From Meconema thalassinum (lineage: Eukaryota; Arthropoda; Insecta; Orthoptera; Tettigoniidae): a stretch of DNA of 64,000 nucleotides. Below, in pieces: positions 46,001-54,885 of the stretch. Below the pieces are notes generated by a model. It ran no database searches and had not been told where the DNA came from. It worked only from the letters and a program-made list of their open reading frames with translations. The stretch is from positions 163,476,911 to 163,540,910 of the forward strand of contig OX336399.1 in assembly GCA_946902985.2 (NCBI GenBank). Reading direction: 5' to 3'. Made by a program: the position numbers and the translations under genes. The number at the start of each line of letters is the position of its first letter. Position 1 is the first letter of the stretch.

Positions 46001-46155
46001 ACAGACAAGCTGCCAAGCGCTTGAGAAGAACTAGACGCCAGAGGTTTAGAGAACCACTAGTAGAAGGAGACCTTATCCTTATAAGGAGACCCGGAATTTC
46101 TAGTCCTATAGACCGCATATATGGGAAATTTCTATCCTTTGTATTATGGCCCTAG
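42991..46155 (+). CDS. pol: Pol polyprotein: protease, RT, RNase H, integrase
   Basis: The -1 frame is open from 42991. Domains in order: aspartic protease (LIDTGAMISVIS, then HDAILGADFI); RT (LRLCLDARALN, FSSLDLVQSYYHI, PFGLKNAGA, CCVDDIIIAS, where Cys replaces the usual Tyr/Phe before VDD); RNase H (FILETDASAIGIGAIL, TTEIEALAIVYAL, RTDHHALTFIL); integrase zinc module (HLSIGHGG ... CDACQRNK); and DDE core (DVFTKY, LLTDHGSQY, ESNPAECVM). Roughly 1050 aa, typical for Gypsy pol. The stop at 46155 comes from a probable 1-nt shift near 46130: another frame continues for about 40 codons to 46263 and would add the usual integrase C-terminus. I do not see an env ORF. Confidence 0.93.
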   Translation, partial: QKKKNSEKSIDSCLVEHRVTASILLWEPIQEDLLDARRTTNHNYELTRLPKIVATLNEVSVVILIDTGAMISVISADCHARLRANSEVTELPISAIRVRGVIPDRVVTCKIQILCTVKISSHVYLHEFLVMKGLHHDAILGADFIRKYDGIIDIGRNTVEFKPNEPIQMSLIEEEPEFLSEVDVVEALKGKEIEATLDADEEAESLSAPTHEDLDAILNEYRDIFDTTPGEILDYEYDLVLLDDSPFQKRIYPIAEKHLEGAAKKIHEMEAAGTIKKSPTPFLNPIIPVVKVDGSLRLCLDARALNERLAPEHDRPPKIRDILRKFKGKRIFSSLDLVQSYYHIRLSEHTQKYTGFLFDQTTYVFQKLPFGLKNAGAALIRALDAKLTHEVKQKVICCVDDIIIASGTEEEHLKTLCLVFENLRQANFKVKFDKCRFFQEEVKFVGHIINGEGYRPNPAKIRTVAAFPTPTRVKHVRQFLGILQFFAAHCEKYSETVAPLQGLLKKNCRWNWNDECEIAFRRAKQMLVDSIQLEYPDYSRNFILETDASAIGIGAILLQEDDEKKRHYIAFLSRRLRAHESHYFTTEIEALAIVYALEYWQKLLLGQRIIVRTDHHALTFILRTRLASDRITRWTLFLQQFDLEIVYRPGRENVLADILSRNTEATVNAIDIEGECEEHLRRFRHLPEGQRREEELRHIIGFLERRMDPQDDHYARIAAVADDYLIYHRVLYKFVDEDHTQLRAVIPRRYQESVILMVHLSIGHGGTDKTIATIKESFTWKGLGATVRQCLRACDACQRNKYTSHLLKEQPRPILPTQPRELYAQDLYGPIPKARRGNRYIVVTVDVFTKYTMLHPIQKATAHQIIQRIRRQVIPEAGKPQFLLTDHGSQYTSAEFANAMNELEIGHVLSSIRHPESNPAECVMSIIAKFCRLYCQEEHWRWTEVLVIMAKCINSTVHESTGQIPMVLHLNQMPLRIWDRVIVNPPCLQPSHASRLLAARETMDRQAAKRLRRTRRQRFREPLVEGDLILIRRPGISSPIDRIYGKFLSFVLWP
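42994..43005 (+). promoter_or_regulatory. Candidate -1 ribosomal frameshift site (A11C)
   Basis: Eleven A residues (42994-43004) followed by C lie six codons before the gag stop. In the gag frame the codons are AAA AAA AAA, so an A AAA AAA heptamer is in phase. The pol frame is -1 relative to gag and open from 42991, with no ATG at its start. I did not fold the downstream 60 nt. Confidence 0.6.
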
Positions 46156-46309
46156 TCGTATCCGACAGCCTTTGAACAATGGAAGTTATGTGATAGAAGA
46201 CATTAGGACAGGAGAACGCATTGGAACCTTTAATGCAGCCAATCTAAAAAAATATCACTCTTGAATGAATTTCAAAGCAAATAAAAATGTTATCCCAACA
46301 TTTTATTTG

Positions 46310-46327
46310 AAACGACAGAGAGGCAGA
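46310..46327 (+). promoter_or_regulatory. Polypurine tract before the 3' LTR
   Basis: ACGACAGAGAGGCAGA immediately precedes the TG of the 3' LTR; it is purine-rich with two interruptions. It primes plus-strand DNA in this family. Confidence 0.6.
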
Positions 46328-49300
46328 TGAACCCGCTGAGCTATGGTTCATGTGATATTTTTTTTATGACAGAGCATTTATGATGGGATGTTGTACTTTT
46401 GAACACACCCAGGAAGCCACGTGAAGCTGAGAGATCACGCGATACTTTGAAGTAGCGGTGAATCGCACTTTTGACTTTGGTGTAAACTGCTAATTATTAT
46501 CTGAGGTCTTATTAATTATTTTTATCTTTCCTACGAGACTCAGAATATTCCATTTCTTCATGCTGCATTATTAAAACATTTTGGAGAATGTTTATTTTTA
46601 CTTTAGGTAAGGTAATACCCTTGCAGATACGCAAAAAGGAACGTAAGTAGTCGCTCAACGTTTTTCGTTTTGACGACCTACTTTCTAAAGACACCCAGTA
46701 CCGGAGCACTGCGTCTTGAGAATCCGCCTTGTGTAGGCGTGGAATTACATTTGTCCTACGAGACGTAGAAGAAAATCCGCTGTTTAGCGTTAAAAGTGAT
46801 TATAAGGTGCCATCGAGCAAGCAAATACTAATATCCACTGTCGATGAAGTCCAGTGAATTAAATAAGAAGCTTGGGAAATAATTATTGGCAAGTATAGTG
46901 TATTGCACAACATTGCTGTGACATCACATATTACCCACGCGTATGTGGAGGGCAGATGCCTAGTGGAAATATACAGGTAATAGTGTTACAATTATCCTGA
47001 ATAAGTGTGATTATAATTGTATGAGATATTTAAATTGCCAAAGTGGAAATTTCATCTTTGAAACGTCGTATAATTCACGGATGCTGCGTGATACAAAAGT
47101 AGCGTCACTAGCACGTGCAGCATTATAAAATAGTGTTAGCTCACATGCTAATCCACATCTGCAAGATTAAGGCTGTGTCGTATTTTATAATTGAAGCCTA
47201 TAATAGTCACGACGGACATTATAATTTTGGAAGTGAGAGGATGAATAATCACGCAATTTATTTCGCTACCCACGTGATTGGACTATTCTTCACCATGGTT
47301 GAAGCAGTCACCATGGGCTAATACCATCCCAGTATGGGGGGGTGACGTTTCTACAGGAACCCGCATGATGGTGGAACTTCCAGAACGATGAACGAGAGGG
47401 AAGGAGCCAAAATGCCATTTCCAGGCATATCCACGAAGATGTCGACAGGGACAAATCGAACCCTGGTCTTTGGGGGAGTCCAGATGGGAATCCTGATGAG
47501 GAGGATACCGATCCAGAGAGCCAGAGAGGTTTTTGTACAACCCTTGTTGTGGATTAGAGAGCTGAGTGAGAGCTCCTCCATTTCGTGAGTTTTTGTCACA
47601 CCCCTTCTTTGTTCTAGTTTCTGGTGGTATAGTAGTTTTAATGTAGTTTGTGAATCAACCACACTCAGTGTCAGCCATTTTTCTAGGTAGGGATGTAACT
47701 AGATTAGTTAGATGTCATTTATTTCAGTTTAGAGTGAGACACCCTTGGGGTCAGACATTTTGGTCAGCCCTGGTGCAGCTTGGTGAACGTCGTGGAACGT
47801 CAATGCCTACCTTTTTGCTGAACCTGATCGTAGTCATTTTGAGGCTATTTTGTTCAACCCTACTTGGGGTAATTTTCAAGTCTTTGCTGACTGTAGTTAT
47901 GGCAATCAGATGCCTTGGTTATTAATTGACTGCATTCTTCGCAGCCACCCTTTGCTACACCCCTGACTGTCGTTAGAACGGTCGTATCATTTAGGTAGTC
48001 GACAGTAACTACCAGTTTGTAAATGCATTATATTTCATTTTGAATAAGCTCAGAAGCTATTCTTGGTCATGTTTGAACCTAACAACTAGAAGGAATGTTT
48101 CGTTGCCTAGCATCGAACGCGGTTCCCAACGTATCATTAAGCAGATCTAGTGTGTGAATCTGTGCCACATTTATCATATTTTTCTTGTGTCGTGTGAGAC
48201 ACGTTTTTATTTGATGTTCTAGCAACTACTGAGTTGCATTTTTAAAGCAAAGAGCTTCAGTTATTGTAAGTTTACTTTCATTTAGACGTCTTTGGTAGAA
48301 AGACGGAAGTGTATTACTATACTCAGATTTATAGCGTGCGTTTGATACACGGACTCTGTAGAGATCCGTAACCTATGGTAGAGTTTTTTATGAACCGGCC
48401 AAGTGCAGGTTTTGTATTGATTAAATCGCCGGCCTTGAATAAACTGGTTATGTAACCCAGTGACCTAGAGCCCGCCTGCTTCATTGTGAGACAAAACTAC
48501 TATAGACGAGGACAGAGTACAATTTGTATTCGCTTTTCCTTTCATTGCTATTTTGCTTATGGAAATCAGTTTCCACTCTTGTATTTGATCACTTGTTTTA
48601 TGGATCGGTTTTTGTTAGTTTAACGCTCTGTTGCGTGTATTGTCGTATTACAGGAACAGTTATGTAAGGTTTTCTATAGGATGGTGAAGTCTACCCTGTT
48701 ATAGCAGGATGTTATTGTATGCTTTGTCCGGGGATGATCCCGTTGACCAGATGTTATATGGAAGGTAACTGTTGTACAGGCCTATCCCAGAGTTATTGAA
48801 CGCGAGCTTAGCGCCGCTGGTAACCCGTGTTATTGTGTGTCCGAGTTGTTATACTCGTTGATTATATTCCGACTGTTGAGTCGAGGCTTTTTGGTGGAGA
48901 ATGATCTCAGTTGGAGACACTCCGTGCCCAGGCTATTGTCAATGTTATTCGCCATAAACCTACGATAAACCTATAAACCGACATTCTAATAATAAAATGC
49001 ATAATTGTTGTAAAACAAGCCTAACTAACGATTCTTTCTATCTAACTTTGTTCTTTGCATTCTGGAACTGTTGACATAGCCGTGCAGTTGAAGATAATTT
49101 CCTTGTGAGGAAATGACTAGGACAGTTGACATTTTTGTAGCGACCTGAAGCATGTGCGAACCTAGAGTTCGTAGCTTGTGGAGCTCAGGCCATGCGATGT
49201 CAGACGTGGTCTCAACTGCGCATTCGTCACCGTAACTATACACATTAGATGACTATGGTTTACAAAGAGTAAACCAAGGTGTAGGCAGGAATTTTTAATA

Positions 49301-50046
49301 AAACTACTGTGTCTATTTCGTTATTAATTTATGATGTCAAGTGTATTAAACCCTACGTGTTACTTTATTGTGTGCTGTTAGCACATAGTTATTAAGCATA
49401 ATTAAATTGTTTGTTTTTCATGGCTGTACACTTAGCTTTTGGATGTAATTGTTTTCTTTTACGGACGTCATCGCCGTAAATTTTGTTAATTGATAGGACT
49501 TAGCTAGTTGAATTAATGTTAAATTTAAATGTCGAAATGGTACCATCCTAACCTAGATTTGTTTTGCTACCCTGTTAAATGTAAATTCAGATATTAGCTT
49601 GATCTTGTAACTTGAACTAGGGACTTGCGTCGTACCATATTCCTAGCGTTGCTGTTGTTGCTTTATCATTGTGAGTTAGATCTTTCGCGAGGGTTTTCAG
49701 TAACTTCTCAGGTAGGGGACCTGTTCTTTATCTTTGTTTATTTATTAATTTGCGGACTAGCCGATTATAACCCTCCGAACTAGGCTAGGGGCTTGTGAAT
49801 TTTAATAAATTTTCACGGTGTTTTACATGAGTCTGGATGTTTATTTTCTCAGTCTAGTTTTAAGGTGAACCTTTCCTTAGGCGGTCTATGACCATCGTCA
49901 CCATGTACCACGATCCCTGTGGACTACGGACTCTCGTGCCGCTTTAGCCTTTATGGAAGGTCACCTGATCCTCACGGTACTTTTTATTTGATTTATGTGT
50001 CGTTAGTTGAGTCATCGTGGTTGTTGACATCAACTAAACGGTCTCA
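46328..50046 (+). repeat. 3' LTR of the giant-LTR Gypsy element
   Basis: Near-identical to 36364-40084. Differences seen: T-run of 8 instead of 10 near 46360, and single substitutions at about 46491, 46557, 47118 and 47284. It ends GGTCTCA followed by the ATAC duplication. Confidence 0.95.
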
Positions 50047-50560
50047 ATACAATGTTTTTAATGTACCCCCAGAAAAAAAAACAATCCAAAGTGCTGAGGT
50101 CAGGACTTCATTGGCGCGTACGCCCCCGGCCGACCTTGGCTACTGCGCATCTAGTGTGCGCATAGCAAGGTCACGTCCCCTCCAAAACAAAACTTAATTT
50201 AACCAGCTGGCGTTCAGTGAAAGAATTACACGTTTAACATAAAGGGTTTCAGTGCTATCATTTTTTGAAATGCTGGCATTATTTTTCGATGTCCCTATAT
50301 GGATGTGAGACATGGAGTATCCGAAAACAGGACTTTCATAAACTACTCGTGTTTGAGAGAAAAGTTCTTCGGACCGGTGAGGGATGTACACACGGGTGAA
50401 TGGAGGATTAGACACAATCTTGAAGTAGAAGACCTGTACCATGATGCCAACATAGCTGGAACCATCAAAACCAGAAGACTGCAGTGGGCTGGACATGTAG
50501 CCCGGATGGAAGACCACCGATGGCCACGGAAGCTTCTGGATTTCATCCTCACAGGAAGGA

Positions 50561-50682
50561 AGGAAGGAAGGAAGGAAGGAAGATTGTAGTTTTACGTGAC
50601 CGTGAATCTTGTGATTATGAGCCACGGGACCTCCTTTTTACGTGGAATCCGAACCACAGGACATGGCATTTCACTTCGAAAA
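50561..50682 (-). mobile_element. 122-bp insertion (truncated SINE-like) with GGAA microsatellite
   Basis: TCACAGGAAGGA flanks it at 50549-50560 and 50683-50694. The insert has an AAGG repeat at its left and, read on the minus strand, ends GTCACGTAAAACTACAAT, similar to the 3' end of SINE type e (GGACGTAAAATCAATAAC). It breaks the LINE coding frame. Confidence 0.7.
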
Positions 50683-51106
50683 TCACAGGAAGGAGACCCA
50701 ACAGGGAGACCAAGGAAGCAGTGGAGTGATGGACTCCATGAAGCTCTGCAACAGGCAGCGATACGTGTGGACAGTTGGCGGATGGCAGCTATGGATAGGA
50801 GACGATGGAGAAGGAAACGTGTAGCAGCGCGCGATCCACTGGGCCTAATCGCGTAGTAGAAGAAGAAGAAGAAGAAGAAGAAGAAGAAGAAGAAGAAGAA
50901 GAAGAAGAATGCAGCACATTGAACAACGAGAAGAAAAACATATTTTGAAAATCAAATACAGCATACAAGACTTCCTTTACAAATTGTGAAACGTAAGCAG
51001 CAAGTTACGTCATATCTGAAGAGCGGCAAGATCGACTCGAGTGAAGAAATTCAGGGAGGGAAGAAATATGTTGATGAAATAATTTATATTGTGGAAAACT
51101 TGATAT

Positions 51107-52261
51107 TTGATGTGGCTGAAATGAAAATATTAAGAAGAATTTGTGGAGTCACCAGAGCCAACTCTGAGATTCGCCGATGACATAGTCATCTTGGCCGACA
51201 CGTCTGAGGATTTGAATGAGTTTTTGAATGGTATGGACTCCGTCTTGAGGAAAGCATGATGAAAATTAATAAATGTAAAACAAAAATATTGGAATGCAGC
51301 CGAAATAAATCAGAATCCTCTATGGACATCAAATTGGCAGGTGAAAAACTATAGGAAGTAGGAGACTTCTGTTACATAGGAAGCAAAATAACCAGTGATG
51401 GACGAAGCAAAGGGGATAAAAAAGTACGTTAGCTCAGGAAAGGAAAGCATTTCTACAGAAATGGAATCTGTTGACATCGAAGATAGATTTAGGTGTTAGG
51501 AAGTCATTTTTGAAGGCCTTTGTCTGGAGCGTGGCGCTCTATGGAAGTGAAACTTGGACCATTGGTGCAGCAGAAAAGAGGAGGATTGAAGCGTTTGAAA
51601 TGTGGTGTTACAGGAGAATGATGAAGATCAGATGGGTGGATAGGGTTACAAACGAAGAGGTATTTAAGACTAGCGGGAGAGGAGAGAAGGTTCTGGCGAC
51701 CGCTAATGAAGAGAAGAGATAGGTTGGTAGGACACATACTAAGACACCCAGGAATAGCAAGCTTAGTTATGGAAGGAACGGTCGAGGACAAGAACTGTAG
51801 GGATAGACCAAGGTTAGAATATGTTAAACAGATTGCCTCGGACGTAGGGTGTGGTAGCTATGTAGAGGTGAAACGATTAGCTCAGGACAAGGAGACATGG
51901 ACAGCTGCATCAAACCAGTCAAAAGACTGAAGATTCAAACAACAACCAAAGCCGATAGGATTAGAAATGAGAGACTAAGAGGCAGTGTTAAAGTGACGGA
52001 GATATCAAAGAAGGTACAAGTGAGAAGACTACATTGGTATGGACATGTCATGAGAAGGGACGACAAGAGAATGACAGTAATGGTAGTGGAAGGTGACAGA
52101 GGAAGGGGAAGATAGAGGGACTGTATACGAGATGACTTGAGGGAGAAACATCTAAGGGAAGAGGACGTAGGGAACCGAGGGAAATGAGAAGACTTGCCAG
52201 GTACGTCGACCCCACTTGAGTGGGAAAAGACGAAGGAAAAGAAGAAGAAGAAGAAGAAGAA
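51107..52261 (+). mobile_element. RTE-like LINE 3' fragment, split by another LINE
   Basis: Segments are 51107-51159 (VAEMKILRRICGVTR) and 51945-52261 (RIRNERLRGSVKVTE, RRLHWYGHVMRRD), then an AAG tail (52239-52261). The duplication is GTGGAAAACTTGATAT at 51091-51106 and GTGGAAGACTTGATAT at 52262-52277 (one mismatch). The target is the host LINE of the nest. Confidence 0.9.
51160..51944 (+). mobile_element. LINE 3' fragment (FADD to C-terminus), innermost
   Basis: Starts exactly at the RT active site (FADDIVILADTSEDL), then SKITSDGRSKG, ALYGSETWT, AFEMWCYRRMMKIRW, GHILRHPG and a terminal TGA at 51928. ACCAGAGCC (51151-51159) and ACCAAAGCC (51945-51953) flank it. A related copy is at 54299-54885. 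Clade not assigned; frames carry shifts. Confidence 0.87.
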
Positions 52262-52368
52262 GTGGAAGACTTGATATGTATTTGGTTGGATTTAAGTGCT
52301 CCAATGTGGGCGTAAACTATAAACAAAAAATCATTTCATCATCATTTATTGTACCTAGCAGGCCATTA

Positions 52369-52770
52369 GTGGCTTCGGTGGCGTAGTTGGTAGCATGCTG
52401 TGCCCAAGATAGCGGGTTCAAACCCGGCCGAAGTCGTCAGATTTTTTAAGAGCGTTAAAAATCCTTCAGTATGCCTTCCTTCGAAGGGAAGTAAAACCGG
52501 CGGTTCCATGTCATAGATTTATGGCTTGCAAAAGATCCTTCCTCAGACTAAACTTGTGTGAAGCTAAATTGTTAGGTTAGATTTCGTCGGAACTCTCTAT
52601 CAAAATCCCAACGTTCACGACTAGGTATCATTGATATCTGGTAGCGAAAGTTGGAACTACGGAACTTGTATCTAACCTAATGGTGTCCGCTGGAGCAGCT
52701 ACAGACTCAGGCGAGCTGAAGATGTCCTCGGACACTCCCAGCACTAAAAGCCGATAGATAAATAAATAAA
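52369..52770 (+). mobile_element. SINE type b head with a different tail (T2)
   Basis: Head GGCTTCGGTGGCGTAGTTGG and B-box GGGTTCAAACCCGG as in 28411-28933. The first 250 bp match the other b copies, but the tail (GGTGTCCGCTGGAGCAGCTA ... GATAGATAAATAAATAAA) is unrelated to T1. TAGCAGGCCATTA flanks it at 52356-52368 and 52771-52783. Confidence 0.92.
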
Positions 52771-52783
52771 TAGCAGGCCATTA

Positions 52784-53431
52784 AGGCCCATGACAGAGAG
52801 CAAAGAAACATAACACCCACATCAAATATACAACATTGCATAACACTATTGATCAGTCCGATATTTTCCTTTACCTTTTTCATTGATCTCGTAATTTAAA
52901 TCTGGTGGGTTTTCAGCCTTCCGAGCCCGAGCTCAGTGATGGGGCTGCCATCTAAGGTGCTGAGCCACCCGGTTTGTTATCAAAGTGACCTTCTTCTAGG
53001 CGAGTTGCCTTCACCACGGCTCATAGAGTCTCGCCTACCCTTACCCATACCTATTGTTCCTGGCCCTATGCCGTTGTCCATCTACTGGATCATCCACCTT
53101 TAGGGAAGATTTCTCATCCCAAGAACATAGGGTGCCCTTTTCCTCACCTTACTCATCTGCCCTCAAAGAAGGTCATTGGCATGGTAAAGAACTCCTTATC
53201 CCAGGGGCTATTCGGACGCAAGAGCCTCGTCAGTTTACAGCAGGTGCAATACGTGTAAGAAAAGGATGACATTTGGATGAGAATTCTCTCACCTGCCATT
53301 AAAATATACCTACTGAAAAGAACTATCAAAAAGGATCATATAGACAATCTTTTAGAAAAGAAATACAAAAATCTTGAGTAATGTAATATCTTATAGCTAT
53401 AACTGCAGGATTCATGCCTTTATACAAATAA
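52784..53431. other. No gene recognised; probable old repeat
   Basis: 52333-52368 plus 52784 onward reads as one sequence when the SINE is removed (TTGTACCTAGCAGGCCATTA, AGGCCC). On the minus strand this could be the 3' end of a retroelement with AATAAATGATGATGAAATGA. A 71-aa frame (53054) has no recognisable domain. Confidence 0.4.
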
Positions 53432-54268
53432 CTAGCAACCCGCTCCGGCTTCGCCCGGGAACAGTTATGAATGCATAACGTGATATGCGCTTTTTTTCCG
53501 ATGTCAATGAACTACGACCTATATCTGTTTTACGTCTCGGCATGATGGTTTGAAATCACTGACTGGACTATGGAGATGCATGTGCAACGAATTCTTGTCA
53601 GACGTAATTTAAGAATGGCGAGGTGCATGAAACCCAAATCCCCCTTCCGTCCAATCTTAACTTGACTGTGTATTTCGCGGAACGAAAAGTTCACAGGTGA
53701 AATGAAAAAGAGCCGAGTGCACTTCCAGGGAAACTCAAAACACAACCATTCTTCACTGAAGCCTTAACTCAACATGACTCGACAGTTTGCTGCTGGCTGT
53801 ATATGGGGTAATTGGCTCGCCCGATAGCTAGGCTGTAACTGGGGTGATAGGCTCGCCCCTAGCTAGCTCGTAAACTGTCACCTCAGTAATTGAATGGAGG
53901 AGATTGTTGGAAGAAAAGAAAACGAAAAACACTTATTGTGGGCGATGTATTGAAGATAGAAATATGCTCTCGCGGACTTTATTGTAGAACTTTTCATGCT
54001 GAGCAATTATTATACTCATAATATATTGATATTTTTAACGGTTTGCCCAGCGTAAGCTTAAAACGCGCACGGACGCCATTTTTTGTCGACCTTTTCACTG
54101 AAATCATTACTGCTCGGCTTCCTTTGATCATATATAAATCATTTTCTAGAGAAATCTTCCTCGAGATATCCTTTACAGAATGGTGAAAACTGCATCAAAA
54201 TCCATCCAGTGGTTCTCGAGATTACCCGTGACATCCAAGAATCGGGGACTTTGTTTTATACTAAGTAG
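53432..54268 (+). mobile_element. Helitron-like non-autonomous element
   Basis: The left end has a palindromic CCCGCTCCGGCTTCGCCCGGG, comparable to CCCGAGGCTTTGTCCGC at 18779. The right end has AAATCCATCCAGTGGTTCTC, GAGATTACCCGTGACATCC and TTTTATACTAAGTAGAG, comparable to 26260-26357. No helicase sequence inside. An AAAT simple repeat (54271-54298) follows. Classification is by shared termini only. Confidence 0.55.
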
Positions 54269-54298
54269 AGATAAATACATAAATAAATAAATAAATAA

Positions 54299-54552
54299 TA
54301 CCTAGGAAGAAAATAACGAGTGATGGACGAAGCAAAGAGGATATAAAAAGTAGCTTGGCTCAGGCAAGGAAAGCATTTCTACTGAAAAGAAATCTGTTGA
54401 TATCAAATATAGATTTAGGTATTGGGAAGTAATTTAAGTCATTTATGAAAGCCTTTGTCTGGAGCGTGGTGCTCTATGTAAGTGAAACTTGGACTGTTGG
54501 TGCAGCATAAAAGCGGAGAGTAGAAAAGTGTTAAATGCAAAGTTACAGGAGA

Positions 54553-54589
<37 letters not shown>

Positions 54590-54885
54590 GTTATTGATTT
54601 TACGTCCCTTTTAACAACTACGGCTTTTAGAGACATCGGGTTGCTGGAATTTTGCCCCAAAGGGGATCTTAAACGTGCCAGTAAATTTACTGACACGGCT
54701 CCCTCACATTTGTGCACCCTCAAATGCCAACTGACTTGGCCAGGATTCGATCCTGCAACCTTGGGGACAGCAGGCGGGAACGTTACCGCTGAGCCACGCA
54801 GCCAGCCAGTTACAGGAGAATGATGAAGATCAGATGGGTAGATAGAGTAACAAATTAAGAAGTATTAAGACGCGTGGGCGATATG
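54299..54885 (+). mobile_element. LINE fragment related to 51160-51944, split by a SINE
   Basis: Shares ACGAGTGATGGACGAAGCAA, GCCTTTGTCTGGAGCGTGG and TACAGGAGAATGATGAAGATC with 51370-51640. Frames contain many stops. It resumes at 54822 after the SINE and ends where repeat R begins. Confidence 0.85.
54555..54807 (-). mobile_element. SINE type e
   Basis: On the minus strand: GCGTGGCTCAGCGGTAACG (A-box), GGATCGAATCCTGG (B-box), a body with AAATTTACTGGCACGTTTAA, and an ATT tail (54557-54588). AGTTACAGGAGAAT flanks it at 54541-54554 and 54808-54821. Confidence 0.95.

Larger units (their letters stand above)
36364..50046 (+). mobile_element. 13.7-kb Ty3/Gypsy retrotransposon with giant LTRs
   Basis: LTRs of 3721 and 3719 bp begin TG and end CA, flanked by a 4-bp duplication ATAC (36360-36363 and 50047-50050). 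The interior is only 6.2 kb: PBS, gag, pol, PPT; no env. By eye the two LTRs differ at four substitutions and one homopolymer length, so insertion is recent. The Osvaldo/Ulysses group of insect Gypsy elements is known for long LTRs and tRNA-Lys priming, and could be the nearest relative (inference). Confidence 0.95.
35934..50297. mobile_element. TA-flanked DNA transposon with TIRs of about 190 bp
   Basis: The left end begins CAGGGTCAGCGAAAAATAAT; the reverse complement of the right end begins TAGGGACATCGAAAAATAAT. Similarity runs about 190 bp inward (TTAACATAAAGG, GCCAGCTGGTTAAA, GGCCGGGGGCG). TA flanks it (35932-35933, 50298-50299). Without the LTR element it is about 0.68 kb. Inside, 36165-36235 resembles a transposase HTH and linker on the plus strand (KETGTVEK, RPGRPPTS in a shifted frame), while 36235-36355 read on the minus strand resembles a transposase C-terminus (HLREQIPAAILTVTPEMIAR). 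So it is non-autonomous and internally rearranged. Confidence 0.85.
35904..50907 (+). mobile_element. RTE-like LINE 3' fragment split by a DNA transposon
   Basis: Segments are 35904-35931 and 50300-50907. Joined across the transposon the frame continues from LIQPVVL into YGCETWSI. The later coding text includes GEWRIRHN, TRRLQWAGHVARMED and GRPRKQW, the C-terminal pattern of RTE-type LINEs, then a TAG and an AAG-repeat tail (about 50858-50907). A 14-bp duplication AATGCAGCACATTG flanks it at 35890-35903 and 50908-50921. 5'-truncated on arrival. Confidence 0.9.
34505..52332 (+). mobile_element. Host LINE of the nest (RTE-like 3' part), in four segments
   Basis: Segments are 34505-34773, a short piece around 35882-35903, 50908-51106 and 52262-52332. 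Aligned in order they match the uninterrupted relative at 60430-60945: GGAGACTTTT ... AGGAAAAGAAGAATTTTTTT ... GAAGTACAAACGGATTTAGA, then CATTGAACAACGAGAAGAAA, then GTGCTCCAATGTGGGCGTAA and the A-rich end. The coding part contains a degraded MRKRR ... FFGH-type motif of LINE C-termini. It is the oldest layer; everything from 34774 to 52261 arrived later. Confidence 0.85.

Noticed and set aside
46156..46327. Possible env remnant after pol
   Set aside because: Only about 170 bp before the LTR; the readable frame is the continuation of pol, not an envelope protein.
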